A DNA stretch of 64,000 bases from Cerasicoccus sp. TK19100 (GTDB lineage: Bacteria; Verrucomicrobiota; Verrucomicrobiia; Opitutales; Cerasicoccaceae), in assembly GCF_027257155.1 (NCBI RefSeq), contig NZ_JAPWDU010000010.1:1-64000 (forward strand). Direction: 5' to 3'. The notes beneath the pieces were generated by a model. The model saw nothing but the letters and a program-made list of their open reading frames with translations. It was not told where the DNA came from and made no database searches. Positions within the stretch are counted from its first letter, which is position 1, and every line of letters starts with the position of its first letter. Of this stretch, positions 52,792-62,085 are shown piece after piece. Both the position numbers and the translations under genes were made by a program.

Positions 52792-54591
52792 ATGCAAGCA
52801 CGTGTATTGATCAGTCTGTTGCTCTTCCTGGTCACGTCCGCTCTGGCCAGTGCCGGAGACATTACGGCACCGGAGAAGCTGAAACTGGAAAACGGGGATG
52901 AAATCGATGTCGAGGTGGATAAAATGGTCGGCAATTCGGTGCATTTCTTTAACCTCGTATCCGGCGATGCTGAGGTTCTCGAACTGAAGCAGCTGACTAC
53001 CGATACCCGATTTAAGCTGATCGAATGGGCCACTCAGGACCTCATTGAGAAGGGTAAGCTAAACATCAATGTCCGCTACACCGCCATCCGGGAGATGAGG
53101 CAAGGCCGTGAGCTGGCACGATACGACATCGTCGTCGACAACCAGTCCGCATTTATTTTTCCGGAAGCGTTCCAGATCAGCACCAAGATTTATCGGTTCA
53201 GCTTCGACCTCGAAGATCAGGGAAATGGAATGCACGCCTACAAGCTAAGTAGCCTCAACGGCAGCAGAGGCCCAACCTCCGAGAAGCAGCTCTTTGCGGA
53301 AAGCGTCCTGAGAATGGAAACCCGCAACCAAATCAGCACCATGCCGCCGTTTAACTGGATTCGTCTGTTTGGTGAACCGTTTGAGCTGAATGGTAATGAT
53401 GACACCCCCAGCAATGTGTATTTGTCCGCCGTACAACTAAAAATAATCTACGAGGGCAAAACCTTGTACGAGCAGATCACCCCCAACCGCACTCGCGAAT
53501 ACATCGAGGCCAAGCAAGGGGGCATCAAAGAGACGGATGAAGAAGTCTTCGAGGCCGATGACGAGCCGGAAACCAAAGACCGCATCGCCGGTGCCTCCAG
53601 GCCGCAACCCACTCCGGAAGCGGAAACCAAATCAAAGGTGCTCTCGAAAGCCCCCGATATATCCTACGGTTCCATCGTCATCATTCAGTCAGACAAGGGC
53701 TCCGGCACCGGCTTTCTCATGGAGATGAAAGGCCGCACGTTCATGGTGACCAATTCCCACGTCGTTACCGGCGCAGACTACCTGACGGCCAAGACCAGCA
53801 ATGGACACGAGCTGTATTTACCCAGAGCATTTTTCGCCTGCAAGGACCGTGACCTGGCCCTGTTTCCGATCAATCATGAAGGCGAATACCTGAAGCTTCC
53901 GGAGAATTTCGACGACATTAAAATTGGCGACGCCGTTACCGTTTATGGCAACGAAGCCGGTGCGTCCGTGGTCACCCAACTAAGCGGAGAAGTCAACGGC
54001 GTTGGCCCGGTTCGAGTGGAAATCGACGCCAAATTCGTGGAAGGCAACAGCGGCAGCCCCGTCATCCACCACGACACCAAAGGCGTCATCGGCCTGGCCA
54101 CCTACTACATCGAGTACAATACGCCGGAGGCCGACCGCGGTGCCGGGGATTACTTCGAACGTAAAGGCGATAGGAAGAAGACGCGACGCCGCTTTGCCGA
54201 GCGCATCGACAACGCCAGCGAATGGCAAAGCGTCAACCTGCCCATGCTCAAAAGGGAGAAAGAGGCACTCGACGAATACGAAGATTTCCTCAACGGCGTT
54301 TATCTCATTGCCCGCGGCATCACCGAGAATAGCCGGGTCATCTCGCCGTCCCAGGGAACGAGGGGCGTTGAGGACATTCTGGAGGATTTTCATGACAGCT
54401 TCCACGGCGGCTACCACGGCAATAAGCGCGCGGTGGATGACCTGAAAAAGCGGCTCATCACCCACTTGGAAGCGCGCCGCTCACTGGTCGAAAAAGAGGT
54501 GACCACCTATTTCCTGGTCGAGGAACTCAACCGCTTGGGTTCCAAGAGTCGCTGGCTCAAGGAATACGTCGAAGGCGTTTACTACCGCTAG
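52792..54591 (+). CDS. Secreted trypsin-like serine protease
   Basis: 599 residues with a signal peptide (residues 1-21). The first 290 residues are a novel-looking N-terminal region, starting KLKLENGDEIDVEVD. The protease core has a complete triad: H323 (TNSHVV), D354 (CKDRDLALF), S420 (GNSGSP). The C-terminal 170 residues are helical and charged. No PDZ domain, unlike HtrA/DegP. Substrate unknown; periplasmic or secreted. Confidence 0.88.
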   Translation: MQARVLISLLLFLVTSALASAGDITAPEKLKLENGDEIDVEVDKMVGNSVHFFNLVSGDAEVLELKQLTTDTRFKLIEWATQDLIEKGKLNINVRYTAIREMRQGRELARYDIVVDNQSAFIFPEAFQISTKIYRFSFDLEDQGNGMHAYKLSSLNGSRGPTSEKQLFAESVLRMETRNQISTMPPFNWIRLFGEPFELNGNDDTPSNVYLSAVQLKIIYEGKTLYEQITPNRTREYIEAKQGGIKETDEEVFEADDEPETKDRIAGASRPQPTPEAETKSKVLSKAPDISYGSIVIIQSDKGSGTGFLMEMKGRTFMVTNSHVVTGADYLTAKTSNGHELYLPRAFFACKDRDLALFPINHEGEYLKLPENFDDIKIGDAVTVYGNEAGASVVTQLSGEVNGVGPVRVEIDAKFVEGNSGSPVIHHDTKGVIGLATYYIEYNTPEADRGAGDYFERKGDRKKTRRRFAERIDNASEWQSVNLPMLKREKEALDEYEDFLNGVYLIARGITENSRVISPSQGTRGVEDILEDFHDSFHGGYHGNKRAVDDLKKRLITHLEARRSLVEKEVTTYFLVEELNRLGSKSRWLKEYVEGVYYR

Positions 54592-54625
54592 TCAACCTAT
54601 CGGGCAGATCACGCACGCTATCAGA

Positions 54626-55612
54626 CTACGCAGGCTGGTTTGCCGAAATGCAGTGCAGCGCACCCCCCTCTTCGAGGAGCAGGCGACAATCGATCGGTAC
54701 GATCTCGCGACCTGGGAAGCACTCGCGCAGCGTCCCCAACGCCCAATCGTCGGGCGTTTTCTGGCCAAAAACGGGTGCCAACACCGCGCCATTGACCAAG
54801 ACGTAGTTCGCATAGCTGGCGGGCAGCTCCTCGCCGTCGCTATTGAGCACCGGGTCCGGCAGCGGGAGCTCCATCACTGAGCCAAAGCGCTCCTTGAGCA
54901 TGTCGTGATTTTCCTTAAGCGCGGGCATGCGCTGGCTGGAGACACAGAGTACGGAGTCTTCGGCGAAAAAACGAGCCAGGTTGTCAATGTGGCCGTCGGT
55001 ATCGTCGTTGGGGAGCTCGGCGGGTAGCCAGACAACTTCGTGAACGCCCAGCACTTCCTGGAAAACGCGCTCGTAGTCCGCTCGCGTCGCTCCGATGTTA
55101 CGGTTCGGATTCAGCAGGACCGGAGTCGTCGTCAACATCACGCCAGCGCCGTCGACTTCGATCGCCCCGCCTTCGAGGATCAGGCTTTGCGTATCGCAGG
55201 GCAGCCCCAAGGCTTCGGCCATGCGAGGCGGCGCAGCATTGTCCAGATCCCACGGCTCAAATTTACCGCCCCAGGCGTTAAAAGTCCAATTCGTCACGAT
55301 GACCTGCTCACCCTCTTTAACAAAGATCGGGCCATGGTCCCGGCACCAGACATCGTTGGTCGGGTGGTCGTAAAGCCAGACATTTTCCCAGACCGCACCC
55401 GCCATGCGCAGTTGATTGCGGATCGCGACATGCGCCTCCTCGGCGGCGTTGATATTCACCCGCTGATAGCGGCTAGCGACCGCAGCAATCTCGGCAAACT
55501 TCTCGGCCACGGCCTCATGCTTTTGGGGCCAGATATGCAGCGACACCGGCCACGAAAGCCAGAGCGCGGTTTGCGGTTCCCATTCAGCGGGCATGCGGCG
55601 GGGGGATTTCAT
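54626..55612 (-). CDS. aguA: Agmatine deiminase
   Basis: 328 residues. Converts agmatine to N-carbamoylputrescine and ammonia. Family motifs: VWCRDHGPIF, ILEGGAIEVD, NDDTDGHIDNLARF and the nucleophile C321 in EGGALHCISANQ. Lies downstream of aguB on the minus strand with a hairpin element between, so they probably form one operon for putrescine from arginine via agmatine. Confidence 0.95.
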   Translation of the reverse strand: MKSPRRMPAEWEPQTALWLSWPVSLHIWPQKHEAVAEKFAEIAAVASRYQRVNINAAEEAHVAIRNQLRMAGAVWENVWLYDHPTNDVWCRDHGPIFVKEGEQVIVTNWTFNAWGGKFEPWDLDNAAPPRMAEALGLPCDTQSLILEGGAIEVDGAGVMLTTTPVLLNPNRNIGATRADYERVFQEVLGVHEVVWLPAELPNDDTDGHIDNLARFFAEDSVLCVSSQRMPALKENHDMLKERFGSVMELPLPDPVLNSDGEELPASYANYVLVNGAVLAPVFGQKTPDDWALGTLRECFPGREIVPIDCRLLLEEGGALHCISANQPA

Positions 55613-55640
55613 GATATCTTTTATAAAGGAGCGGTGGAGA

Positions 55641-55724
55641 AACTACGAATGGCGCAGATGAGCGCAGATCATTACTACATGTATCGAACAAAATCATCCG
55701 CGCTCATCTGCGCGATTTGTAGTT
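55641..55724. repeat. Inverted-repeat element between aguB and aguA
   Basis: AACTAC-GAATGGCGCAGATGAGCGC (from 55641) faces GCGCTCATCTGCGC-GATTTGTAGTT (to 55724), 27-bp arms with two mismatches. GTAG/CTAC ends as in the other REP-like elements. Inside the presumed aguBA transcript, so the RNA would fold here. Confidence 0.8.
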
Positions 55725-55731
55725 AAAAAAA

Positions 55732-56607
55732 TCAGTCCAAAAAGCGCTTCGTCAACCCATCGTAGGCGTCGATACGGCGGTCGCGGAAAAACGGCCAGAT
55801 GCGGCGAAAGTCTTCCTGCGCCTTGAGGTCGCATTGGACGATGGCCACGCCGGACTCCTGCTCCATGCGGTGCTTGAGCTGGCCGTAGTAATCGCTGACA
55901 AAGCTGCGGCCCCAAAACTCCGTATCACCCTCGGTGCCGACACGGTTGACCGCGACAACGTGGCAGCCGTTGGCCACGGCATGCCCGCGCTGAACGGTTT
56001 CCCAGGCGTTGTGTTGGGCGTCGCCCAGCTCGGCTTTTTCTTCGGGCAGCCAACCGATCGCCGTCGGATAGAAGAGGATATCCGCGCCCTTGAGCGCCGT
56101 CAGCCGCGCGGCTTCGGGATACCACTGGTCCCAGCAAATGCACACGCCCAGCTTGCCAAATCGCGTTTCCCAGACCTGAAAACCCAGGTCGCCCGGAGTG
56201 AAGTAAAACTTCTCTTCGAAGCCCGGGTCTTGCGGGATGTGCATCTTGCGATACTTGCCCAACAGCGAGCCATCGGCGTCGATGATCGCGGCGGTGTTGT
56301 GATAAAGCCCCGGCGCGCGGCGCTCGAAGGTCGGCACAATGATCACCACGCCCAGCTCTTTCGCCAGCGCCTGCATGGCCTCTACGCAAGGGCCGGGAAT
56401 CGGCTCGGCCAAGTCAAACTGCTCGGTATCCTGCGTGATGCAGAAATAGAGCGTGTTAAACATTTCCGGCAGGCAAATGACCTGCGCGCCCTGCTTTGCC
56501 GCCTCGATAATCAGCTCTCGGGCTTGGGCAACATTGGACGCCGGCTCGGCCTGCATCGCCATTTGGATAAGGCCGATCGAGACAGTGCGTGGAGTTTGTT
56601 CGGGCAT
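55732..56607 (-). CDS. aguB: N-carbamoylputrescine amidohydrolase
   Basis: 291 residues, nitrilase superfamily. The Glu-Lys-Cys triad is E48 (LPEMFN), K121 (GKYRKMHIP) and C158 (CICWDQWYPE). The CWDQWYPEAARL stretch and strong neighbourhood with agmatine deiminase identify AguB, which completes agmatine-to-putrescine conversion. First gene of the pair. Confidence 0.95.
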   Translation of the reverse strand: MPEQTPRTVSIGLIQMAMQAEPASNVAQARELIIEAAKQGAQVICLPEMFNTLYFCITQDTEQFDLAEPIPGPCVEAMQALAKELGVVIIVPTFERRAPGLYHNTAAIIDADGSLLGKYRKMHIPQDPGFEEKFYFTPGDLGFQVWETRFGKLGVCICWDQWYPEAARLTALKGADILFYPTAIGWLPEEKAELGDAQHNAWETVQRGHAVANGCHVVAVNRVGTEGDTEFWGRSFVSDYYGQLKHRMEQESGVAIVQCDLKAQEDFRRIWPFFRDRRIDAYDGLTKRFLD

Positions 56608-56700
56608 GATTTTGCAGGCGTATAGGATCAGCGGCGGTGCGCAAGCTTCAACTGCCGGGACCGCTGAGTCTGCTGAATAATGTTAAAAACAATGGGTAAG

Positions 56701-57270
56701 CTAGGCCGGCAATGGCGGCGGCTCTTTCTTCGGTTTGCGGGTAAGATCTACGATGCCCCAGATGATCAGGCCAGCGCCCGCTGCCAGGCCGAGAAAGATC
56801 AGGCAAAGCGATAGCAGGACATCCTTCATGAAGCCCCATAAATCATTGGGACCAAAGGAAAACGGACGCTTACCCTCGAAGCCCGATAGCTGGATCTCCA
56901 ACGTGGTCGGTGCGGTCACTTGCACGTAGCCAACCGAACGCCCTTTGGTTTCACCCGAGGAAAAGCTGAACGAACGGTCCGAATGAAATTCCAACTGCGT
57001 GCCTGCCTCATCCGTAATCGCCACCTGAAATCCGTCGGGCAGCGATTCGGGCTTGTCGTAGAGAACACCGTCGATCATGGCGCGGTATTGGTTGTAGAGG
57101 AAATAATTACCAGGCTCCTCCGCGTGGTAAGTCAACTCACCCGGCCCCATAAACTGCGGGTTGCTCTCCATGCTTTCGATTAACGGAAGCAGAATCCAGA
57201 CAACCATGATAGCGAAACCGGAAATCCCCACCAGGACGCCTGAAATGATTTTGATGATACCTTTCTTCAT
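56701..57270 (-). CDS. Membrane protein with extracytoplasmic domain, unknown
   Basis: 189 residues. Two membrane helices, one at residues about 8-32 and one at about 148-172, with a beta-rich domain between (GNYFLYNQYRAMIDG; DRSFSFSSGETKGRSVGYV). C-terminus KPKKEPPPLP. Family not recognised. Follows the clpS partner gene by 4 bp. Confidence 0.78.
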   Translation of the reverse strand: MKKGIIKIISGVLVGISGFAIMVVWILLPLIESMESNPQFMGPGELTYHAEEPGNYFLYNQYRAMIDGVLYDKPESLPDGFQVAITDEAGTQLEFHSDRSFSFSSGETKGRSVGYVQVTAPTTLEIQLSGFEGKRPFSFGPNDLWGFMKDVLLSLCLIFLGLAAGAGLIIWGIVDLTRKPKKEPPPLPA

Positions 57271-57274
57271 CCGG

Positions 57275-57787
57275 CTAGTCCTCGATGTCCTCGTCGTCGT
57301 CTAAATCGTCCGTCTCATCGAAGTCGTCAAAGCCGAAGCTCTCCGGTATCAGCTGCACGACGAGCATTTCCTGAAAACGCGCCAGAAAGCTGTAGCACAT
57401 AAATGGCTTGTGCTCCTCGGGGCGCAGGGCATCGGGCTCAATCATATCCCGCTCCAGCGCCTGTTCGGAAAAGCGGCTGAGGAAGGCCTCGCGAATCTTC
57501 AAACGCACAGCCGATGCGGCGCGCAGGGCGCTTTCGGCGTCTGTCTCTGAAAACTCCACTGGGTGCTCCGGCGTCATTTGGTTGAGCACTTCGACCAGGT
57601 AGCTGGCGTCTTCACGAAGCTGCTCCAGCAAACTGTCGCGCCAGGCTTCCAGCAGAATCTCGTCGTCATCGGGCGCGCCATTCATGTCAATGGCCACCTG
57701 TAGCCGCAACCGTTTCTCGATGGGTTCGATCACGTCCAACAGAGCCTGCACGTAAAACGGGCTAATCTTGAGGGCTAGCTTAGGCAT
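57275..57787 (-). CDS. ClpS-linked hypothetical protein (DUF2017-like)
   Basis: 170 residues, helical, ending in a long acidic tail (Asp/Glu after about residue 152). Its start overlaps the clpS stop by 8 bp. In Actinobacteria a DUF2017 protein sits in this place after clpS, and the pattern here (helices and charged C-terminus) is compatible, though I cannot confirm the family. Likely acts with ClpS/ClpAP. Confidence 0.75.
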   Translation of the reverse strand: MPKLALKISPFYVQALLDVIEPIEKRLRLQVAIDMNGAPDDDEILLEAWRDSLLEQLREDASYLVEVLNQMTPEHPVEFSETDAESALRAASAVRLKIREAFLSRFSEQALERDMIEPDALRPEEHKPFMCYSFLARFQEMLVVQLIPESFGFDDFDETDDLDDDEDIED

Positions 57788-58076
57788 CGCGTTCTAGTTT
57801 CGCGTTGAGTTGCCACTTGTGCAATTCGTGAACGTAGGTTTCCGCCTCCTCGCGGCCACCGGACCAAACAATCGAGCGGCCGAGTTCATGAACTTCCAGC
57901 ATGTGCTTGCGCGCCTTGTCATCATCGAACCCCAGCACGCGGCGAAAGACCAGCACCACGTAGCTCATCAGGTTCACCGGGTCATTGAGCACAACGACGT
58001 TCCACGGCAGCTCCGTGGCAACCGAGGTATCCGTCTCGCTTTCGGTGAATGGACTGCTGGTAGCCATATTAAACAT
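57780..58076 (-). CDS. clpS: ClpS adaptor of the ClpAP protease
   Basis: 98 residues (a start at 58067 is also possible). Typical ClpS core: WNVVVLNDPVNLMSYVVLVF with the N-degron pocket in NDPVNLMSYV, and later HMLEVHELGRSIVWSGGREE. Delivers N-end-rule substrates to ClpA. First gene of a run of three. Confidence 0.95.
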   Translation of the reverse strand: MFNMATSSPFTESETDTSVATELPWNVVVLNDPVNLMSYVVLVFRRVLGFDDDKARKHMLEVHELGRSIVWSGGREEAETYVHELHKWQLNAKLERDA

Positions 58077-58150
58077 TGCAGAGGATCAATCTAAGCCGAT
58101 CTCGGTCAAGATCAAGCCTCGCCCGCAATGTAAGCCCGGGAATTGATCAT

Positions 58151-60874
58151 TCAGGAATCCAGCAGGAACGATTCCAGCGACGCACGAATCAGCGCGCCCT
58201 CCTTGGAGAGTTGCCCCAGCGCCTCATCCACGCCCTCGCGGTCGTGCCGCTTGGCGGCGTCCTCCAGGCATGCCGCACATTGCCCCAGCCGGATAGCCCG
58301 GAGCAGGCCGGCAGCCCCCTTCAGCGAGTGCGCGTAGTGCTTGAGCGCATCGTAATCGTGGGCTCCATCGGAGGGGAAAAACTCAGCCAACTCCTGAGCA
58401 AAGCTGTCGTTAAACATGCGTGCAGCAAGCACCATGTCTTCCTGATCTTCCTCGTCGAGCTGTAGGGCAATCGTGGCGGGCTCATACTGAGGCCCCGAGA
58501 CGGTCACCTTTGCATCCCGCTCCAGGCGGTCCAGCACTTGCACGAGCACTTCGCGCATCTTGGCGGCGCGGAAGGGCTTGGTCAGGTAGCCGTCCATACC
58601 GGCGTCGAGGCAGACCTGCTCATCGCCGCGCATGGCCCGTGCGGTCATGGCAATGATCGGTGTGCGGCGGTTCAGATTGGCCTCGATATCACGGATGCGG
58701 CGCGTGGCATCCAGCCCGTCCATCTTCGGCATTTGCACGTCCATCAAGACCAGATCGAACACAAGGGTCTGAAAGGTATCCACGGCTTCCTGCCCGTCAT
58801 TGGCCACCGTTACCTCGTGCCCGAGCTTGGTCAGCCGCTGTAGTGCCACCTCCTGGTTGATCAGATTATCCTCAGCCAGCAAGATGCGCAGGCGGGGCAT
58901 CTCATCGCCGCGCGGCATGGGGATCGGCGCGCGCGAAGAGCCGGTTTTCAGCAGCTTTTGCTGACCCAGCGAAAGACCAAAGACATCCAGCACCGCCTCA
59001 CGTAAGTCGTTCTGCTTGATCGGCTTGGTTAAAAAACGTCCAATGCCCATCTGCCGCCCGCGCTCACGCTCTTCCTGCGTAATTGCGGACGTGAGGATCA
59101 TCATCCTGATATCGCGCAGTTGGCTGCGACTGTGCACCAGCGAGGCAATGTCCGTGCCGCTGAGGCCCGGCATCTGCTGGTCGAGCAAAAGGAGCTGAAA
59201 TGGCGCGCCGTCGGCAATGGCCCGCTCCATCCGTGCAATCGCCTTTACGCCGTCATCACAAGTCGTTGGCAAAAGCCCCCAGTGTCGGCAAACCTCGTCC
59301 AGAATCTGGCGATTGGTTAAATTGTCATCCACGATCAGCACCCGACAGCCGTTCAGCTCTTCCAGATTGAGCATTTCCGTCTCGGTCTCGCTGCTGACGA
59401 TGCCCACATCCAGCTCAACGCTGAAGGTCGCGCCTTTGCCCAGCTCACTGTCCACGAAGACGTCGCCGCCCATCATGCGCGCCAGCTTGCGCGAGATAGA
59501 TAAGCCCAGGCCAGTGCCGCCGTATTTGCGCGTCGTGGACGAGTCACCCTGCGTGAAGGTTTCGAAAATATTATCCAACCGGTTTTCGCTAATGCCAATG
59601 CCGGTGTCGGAAACCTCGATCAACAGCTTCAGCCGATCGCCGCTTACTGCCGACTGACGGGCGGCGATGATGACCTCGCCCTCTTCGGTGAATTTTACGG
59701 CGTTGCTAACGAGGTTGTTCAGCACTTGGCGGAAGCGAATTGGGTCGCCGGAGACCACCGTCGGCAAGCTCGGGTCGATCTTAACCGCCAATTCCAGCCC
59801 GCGGTCCCGTGTAATCGAGACAAACTGGTCCACCGTGTCCTCAATGGCCTCGCGCAGGTCGAAGTCGATATTTTCCAGCTCAAGCTGCCCGGCCTCGATC
59901 TTGGAAAAGTCGAGAATGTCGTTCACCAGGGCCAGCAGCGTGTTACTGCAGTTGAGAACCGTTTGGATGTACCGCTCCTGGTCAGGCGAAATATCGCTCT
60001 CCAGGCAAAGCTCGCTCATCCCGATAATGCCGTTAATCGGCGTGCGGATTTCGTGGCTCATGTTCGCCAGGAAGTCGCTTTTGGCTTTGTTAGCCTGCTC
60101 GGCACGCTGGATCGCCATGCGCAAGCGATTCTCCGTCTGACGAGCCTCGGAAATATCCCGGCTGACCGACACCAGCCCAATGCACAGGCGGTTGTGATCG
60201 AAAACGGGCATTTTCGTGGTCTGTAGCCAGAAGGCCCCGCCATTGCGAATCTGGAACAAGCCCACGTGGTTGACGATCGGCTTGAGCGTGGTGAGCACCT
60301 CCTGATCGGTCTCGCCAACCCAGCGCGCGGTCTCACGGGTAACGAAATCGCCAACAGATTTTCCCACCTCCTGGCCGGGATACTGCGTCTCCAGCGTCCG
60401 CTGAAACGCACGGTTGGTGATGACGAAGCGCCCATGGATGTCCGTAAAGTAAACGTAGTCCAGCGTGTGATCCATCAGGATTTGCAGCAGACGCAGCTCA
60501 CTACGCGGGTTGAGGATCATCTGCCCGTTGACGACCGGGTTTTCCATGATGATCAGCCAGACGCTGTCGGGCGATTCCGGATCGGCCTGCATCATCGCCT
60601 CTAACACCAGATTCTGGCTGCCAGCGATGCGTAGCTTACCATGCCAGGCTTCGTTACTGGCATTGGAGAACAAAGACTCCAAGTCCTGGCTAGCCTGGGC
60701 GGTCGTCATCAGCTCGGACAACAATTGCCCAACACCACTGCCGCCCTCAGCGCCAATAAGCCTTAAAAACACCTCATTGCAATGAACGATCGCCCCGCTG
60801 CGATTGCACAGCGCGTAGGGCCAAGGAATCACCTTGGCCAGGTTATCAGTCATTGACGGGGTGATATTACTCAT
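58151..60874 (-). CDS. Hybrid sensor histidine kinase (PAS-PAS-HK-REC-REC-Hpt)
   Basis: 907 residues, no transmembrane helices, so cytoplasmic. Two PAS-like sensor domains (about 10-110 and 130-245), HisKA with H274 in [12 protein letters not shown], HATPase with NLVSNAVKF and DTGIGIS, then two receiver domains with phospho-acceptors D565 and D712 (first [10 protein letters not shown], second [10 protein letters not shown]), and a final Hpt with H849 in HSLKGAAG. A complete phosphorelay in one protein. Its output partner is not adjacent; the lone receiver at 2804 is one candidate. Confidence 0.93.
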   Translation of the reverse strand: MSNITPSMTDNLAKVIPWPYALCNRSGAIVHCNEVFLRLIGAEGGSGVGQLLSELMTTAQASQDLESLFSNASNEAWHGKLRIAGSQNLVLEAMMQADPESPDSVWLIIMENPVVNGQMILNPRSELRLLQILMDHTLDYVYFTDIHGRFVITNRAFQRTLETQYPGQEVGKSVGDFVTRETARWVGETDQEVLTTLKPIVNHVGLFQIRNGGAFWLQTTKMPVFDHNRLCIGLVSVSRDISEARQTENRLRMAIQRAEQANKAKSDFLANMSHEIRTPINGIIGMSELCLESDISPDQERYIQTVLNCSNTLLALVNDILDFSKIEAGQLELENIDFDLREAIEDTVDQFVSITRDRGLELAVKIDPSLPTVVSGDPIRFRQVLNNLVSNAVKFTEEGEVIIAARQSAVSGDRLKLLIEVSDTGIGISENRLDNIFETFTQGDSSTTRKYGGTGLGLSISRKLARMMGGDVFVDSELGKGATFSVELDVGIVSSETETEMLNLEELNGCRVLIVDDNLTNRQILDEVCRHWGLLPTTCDDGVKAIARMERAIADGAPFQLLLLDQQMPGLSGTDIASLVHSRSQLRDIRMMILTSAITQEERERGRQMGIGRFLTKPIKQNDLREAVLDVFGLSLGQQKLLKTGSSRAPIPMPRGDEMPRLRILLAEDNLINQEVALQRLTKLGHEVTVANDGQEAVDTFQTLVFDLVLMDVQMPKMDGLDATRRIRDIEANLNRRTPIIAMTARAMRGDEQVCLDAGMDGYLTKPFRAAKMREVLVQVLDRLERDAKVTVSGPQYEPATIALQLDEEDQEDMVLAARMFNDSFAQELAEFFPSDGAHDYDALKHYAHSLKGAAGLLRAIRLGQCAACLEDAAKRHDREGVDEALGQLSKEGALIRASLESFLLDS

Positions 60875-60951
60875 TATTGAAACAAAAAACCCTTACAAAT
60901 TGTAACCCATTTGACAAATAAAAACCTCGTCACCGTCCTGACGTACAAAAC

Positions 60952-61089
60952 ATGCCCGAAGATCCAAAGACCTCGAACGATGAGTCGGCCAAGCCCGAAA
61001 AGAAGCCTTGGCCAATGGCCTACGTAATCGCAGCGATTGCGCTATTTATCCTACTGTTTAACCTCTATACTTGGCTAACCGCCGAATAG
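60952..61089 (+). CDS. Small single-helix membrane protein (45 residues)
   Basis: ATG at 60952 to TAG at 61087: 45 residues. Hydrophilic first half (MPEDPKTSNDESAKPEKKP) then one membrane helix (AYVIAAIALFILLFNLYTWL). It is the only gene on the plus strand between two divergent/convergent minus genes, with coding-like composition. A Pro/Lys-rich N-terminus with a C-terminal helix resembles small tail-anchored envelope proteins. Function unknown. Confidence 0.62.
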   Translation: MPEDPKTSNDESAKPEKKPWPMAYVIAAIALFILLFNLYTWLTAE

Positions 61090-61098
61090 GTTGATTGG

Positions 61099-61120
61099 GT
61101 AGCGCCGCGCGCGCGGCTAC
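61099..61120. repeat. Single REP-like hairpin, GTAGCGCCGCG
   Basis: GTAG (61099) and CTAC (61117-61120) border a run of alternating GC (CGCCGCGCGCGCGGC), an imperfect stem. It overlaps the stop codon of the solute-binding gene. Confidence 0.45.
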
Positions 61121-61986
61121 ATGCCGACCCAGCGGCTCACGACGCGATTTAGCTCACCATTAGAGGCCCAGGTCGCCACCAGGTTGTTGACCTCTTGCAA
61201 GAGCTCCGGATTGTCCCGGTTGACACCCCAGACCATTTGGTCCACGGAGAGCACCGGTCGAGCGGGAGTCACCCCGCGATTCTGGTAAGTGCCTGCCAGC
61301 CAGTAAATGGTCGGCGCATCATGGATAAGCACTTCGATCTCGCCGTCGGCGACCGCTTGCGCGCCCTCCTCGGCTGAGTCGTAAGTAATCAAAGTCGCAT
61401 TGGGGAAACTGGACTGCACGAGAAACTCCCCGGTCGTGCCAGCCTCGGCCCCGACCTTGCCCTTCATATTGCCGATCAGGCCGGGCAAACCGTATTTTTG
61501 CGTATTTTTGCGCATCACGAGAGCCATCTGCCCGCTGTTCATGTAGGGCGTGGTCATGGCGATAATCGCGTTACGCTGGGGCGTGTAGTTCATGCCCGCC
61601 ATCAGGATATCGATCTTGTTGTTCTGCAGCGCTGGCATCAAATCTTCCCAGTCCAGCTCGATGAAGCGGACTTCCTTGTTCATGTCGCGCGCCATCATGC
61701 GAGCCAAGTCGATTTCCAGCCCGGTCAGTTGGCCGTTCTGCTTGTAAACAAAGGGCGGCATGTCCGCTGACACCCCGACCCGCAGGATATTGGGCGACGG
61801 GCCGATGAAAGTCGCCGGTGAGGACTTGCTCGAACTGCCACCATCGCTTTCACAACCGGACAAGCCAAACAGGCCAATCAGCAGGGCCCCAATCAGGAGC
61901 AGACGTGCAAATACACTGGAGCCAAAGTTTCCAGCCGACAGGAGCTTAGGGGTTACAAAAATCACAAGTGGATTCCGAGAGAACAC
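61117..61986 (-). CDS. Solute-binding protein family 3 lipoprotein
   Basis: 289 residues. Lipoprotein signal with lipobox LSGC (Cys45); a long N-region may mean a shorter true start. Amino-acid/polar-solute binding fold (SBP_bac_3): LRVGVSADMPPFVYKQNGQL, then GLEIDLARMMARDM, then MAGMNYTPQRN. No ABC permease or ATPase is next to it, so it may work with a distant transporter or as a sensor. Confidence 0.92.
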   Translation of the reverse strand: MFSRNPLVIFVTPKLLSAGNFGSSVFARLLLIGALLIGLFGLSGCESDGGSSSKSSPATFIGPSPNILRVGVSADMPPFVYKQNGQLTGLEIDLARMMARDMNKEVRFIELDWEDLMPALQNNKIDILMAGMNYTPQRNAIIAMTTPYMNSGQMALVMRKNTQKYGLPGLIGNMKGKVGAEAGTTGEFLVQSSFPNATLITYDSAEEGAQAVADGEIEVLIHDAPTIYWLAGTYQNRGVTPARPVLSVDQMVWGVNRDNPELLQEVNNLVATWASNGELNRVVSRWVGM

Positions 61987-62085
61987 GGTAGGTTGGTCAA
62001 GTATAGACTGGGGTGGGTTCCATTTTCAAAGCGCCATTGACAAAGCGTTTTCCGCGCCGATTTGCCTGAGACACACCCTAAACTA

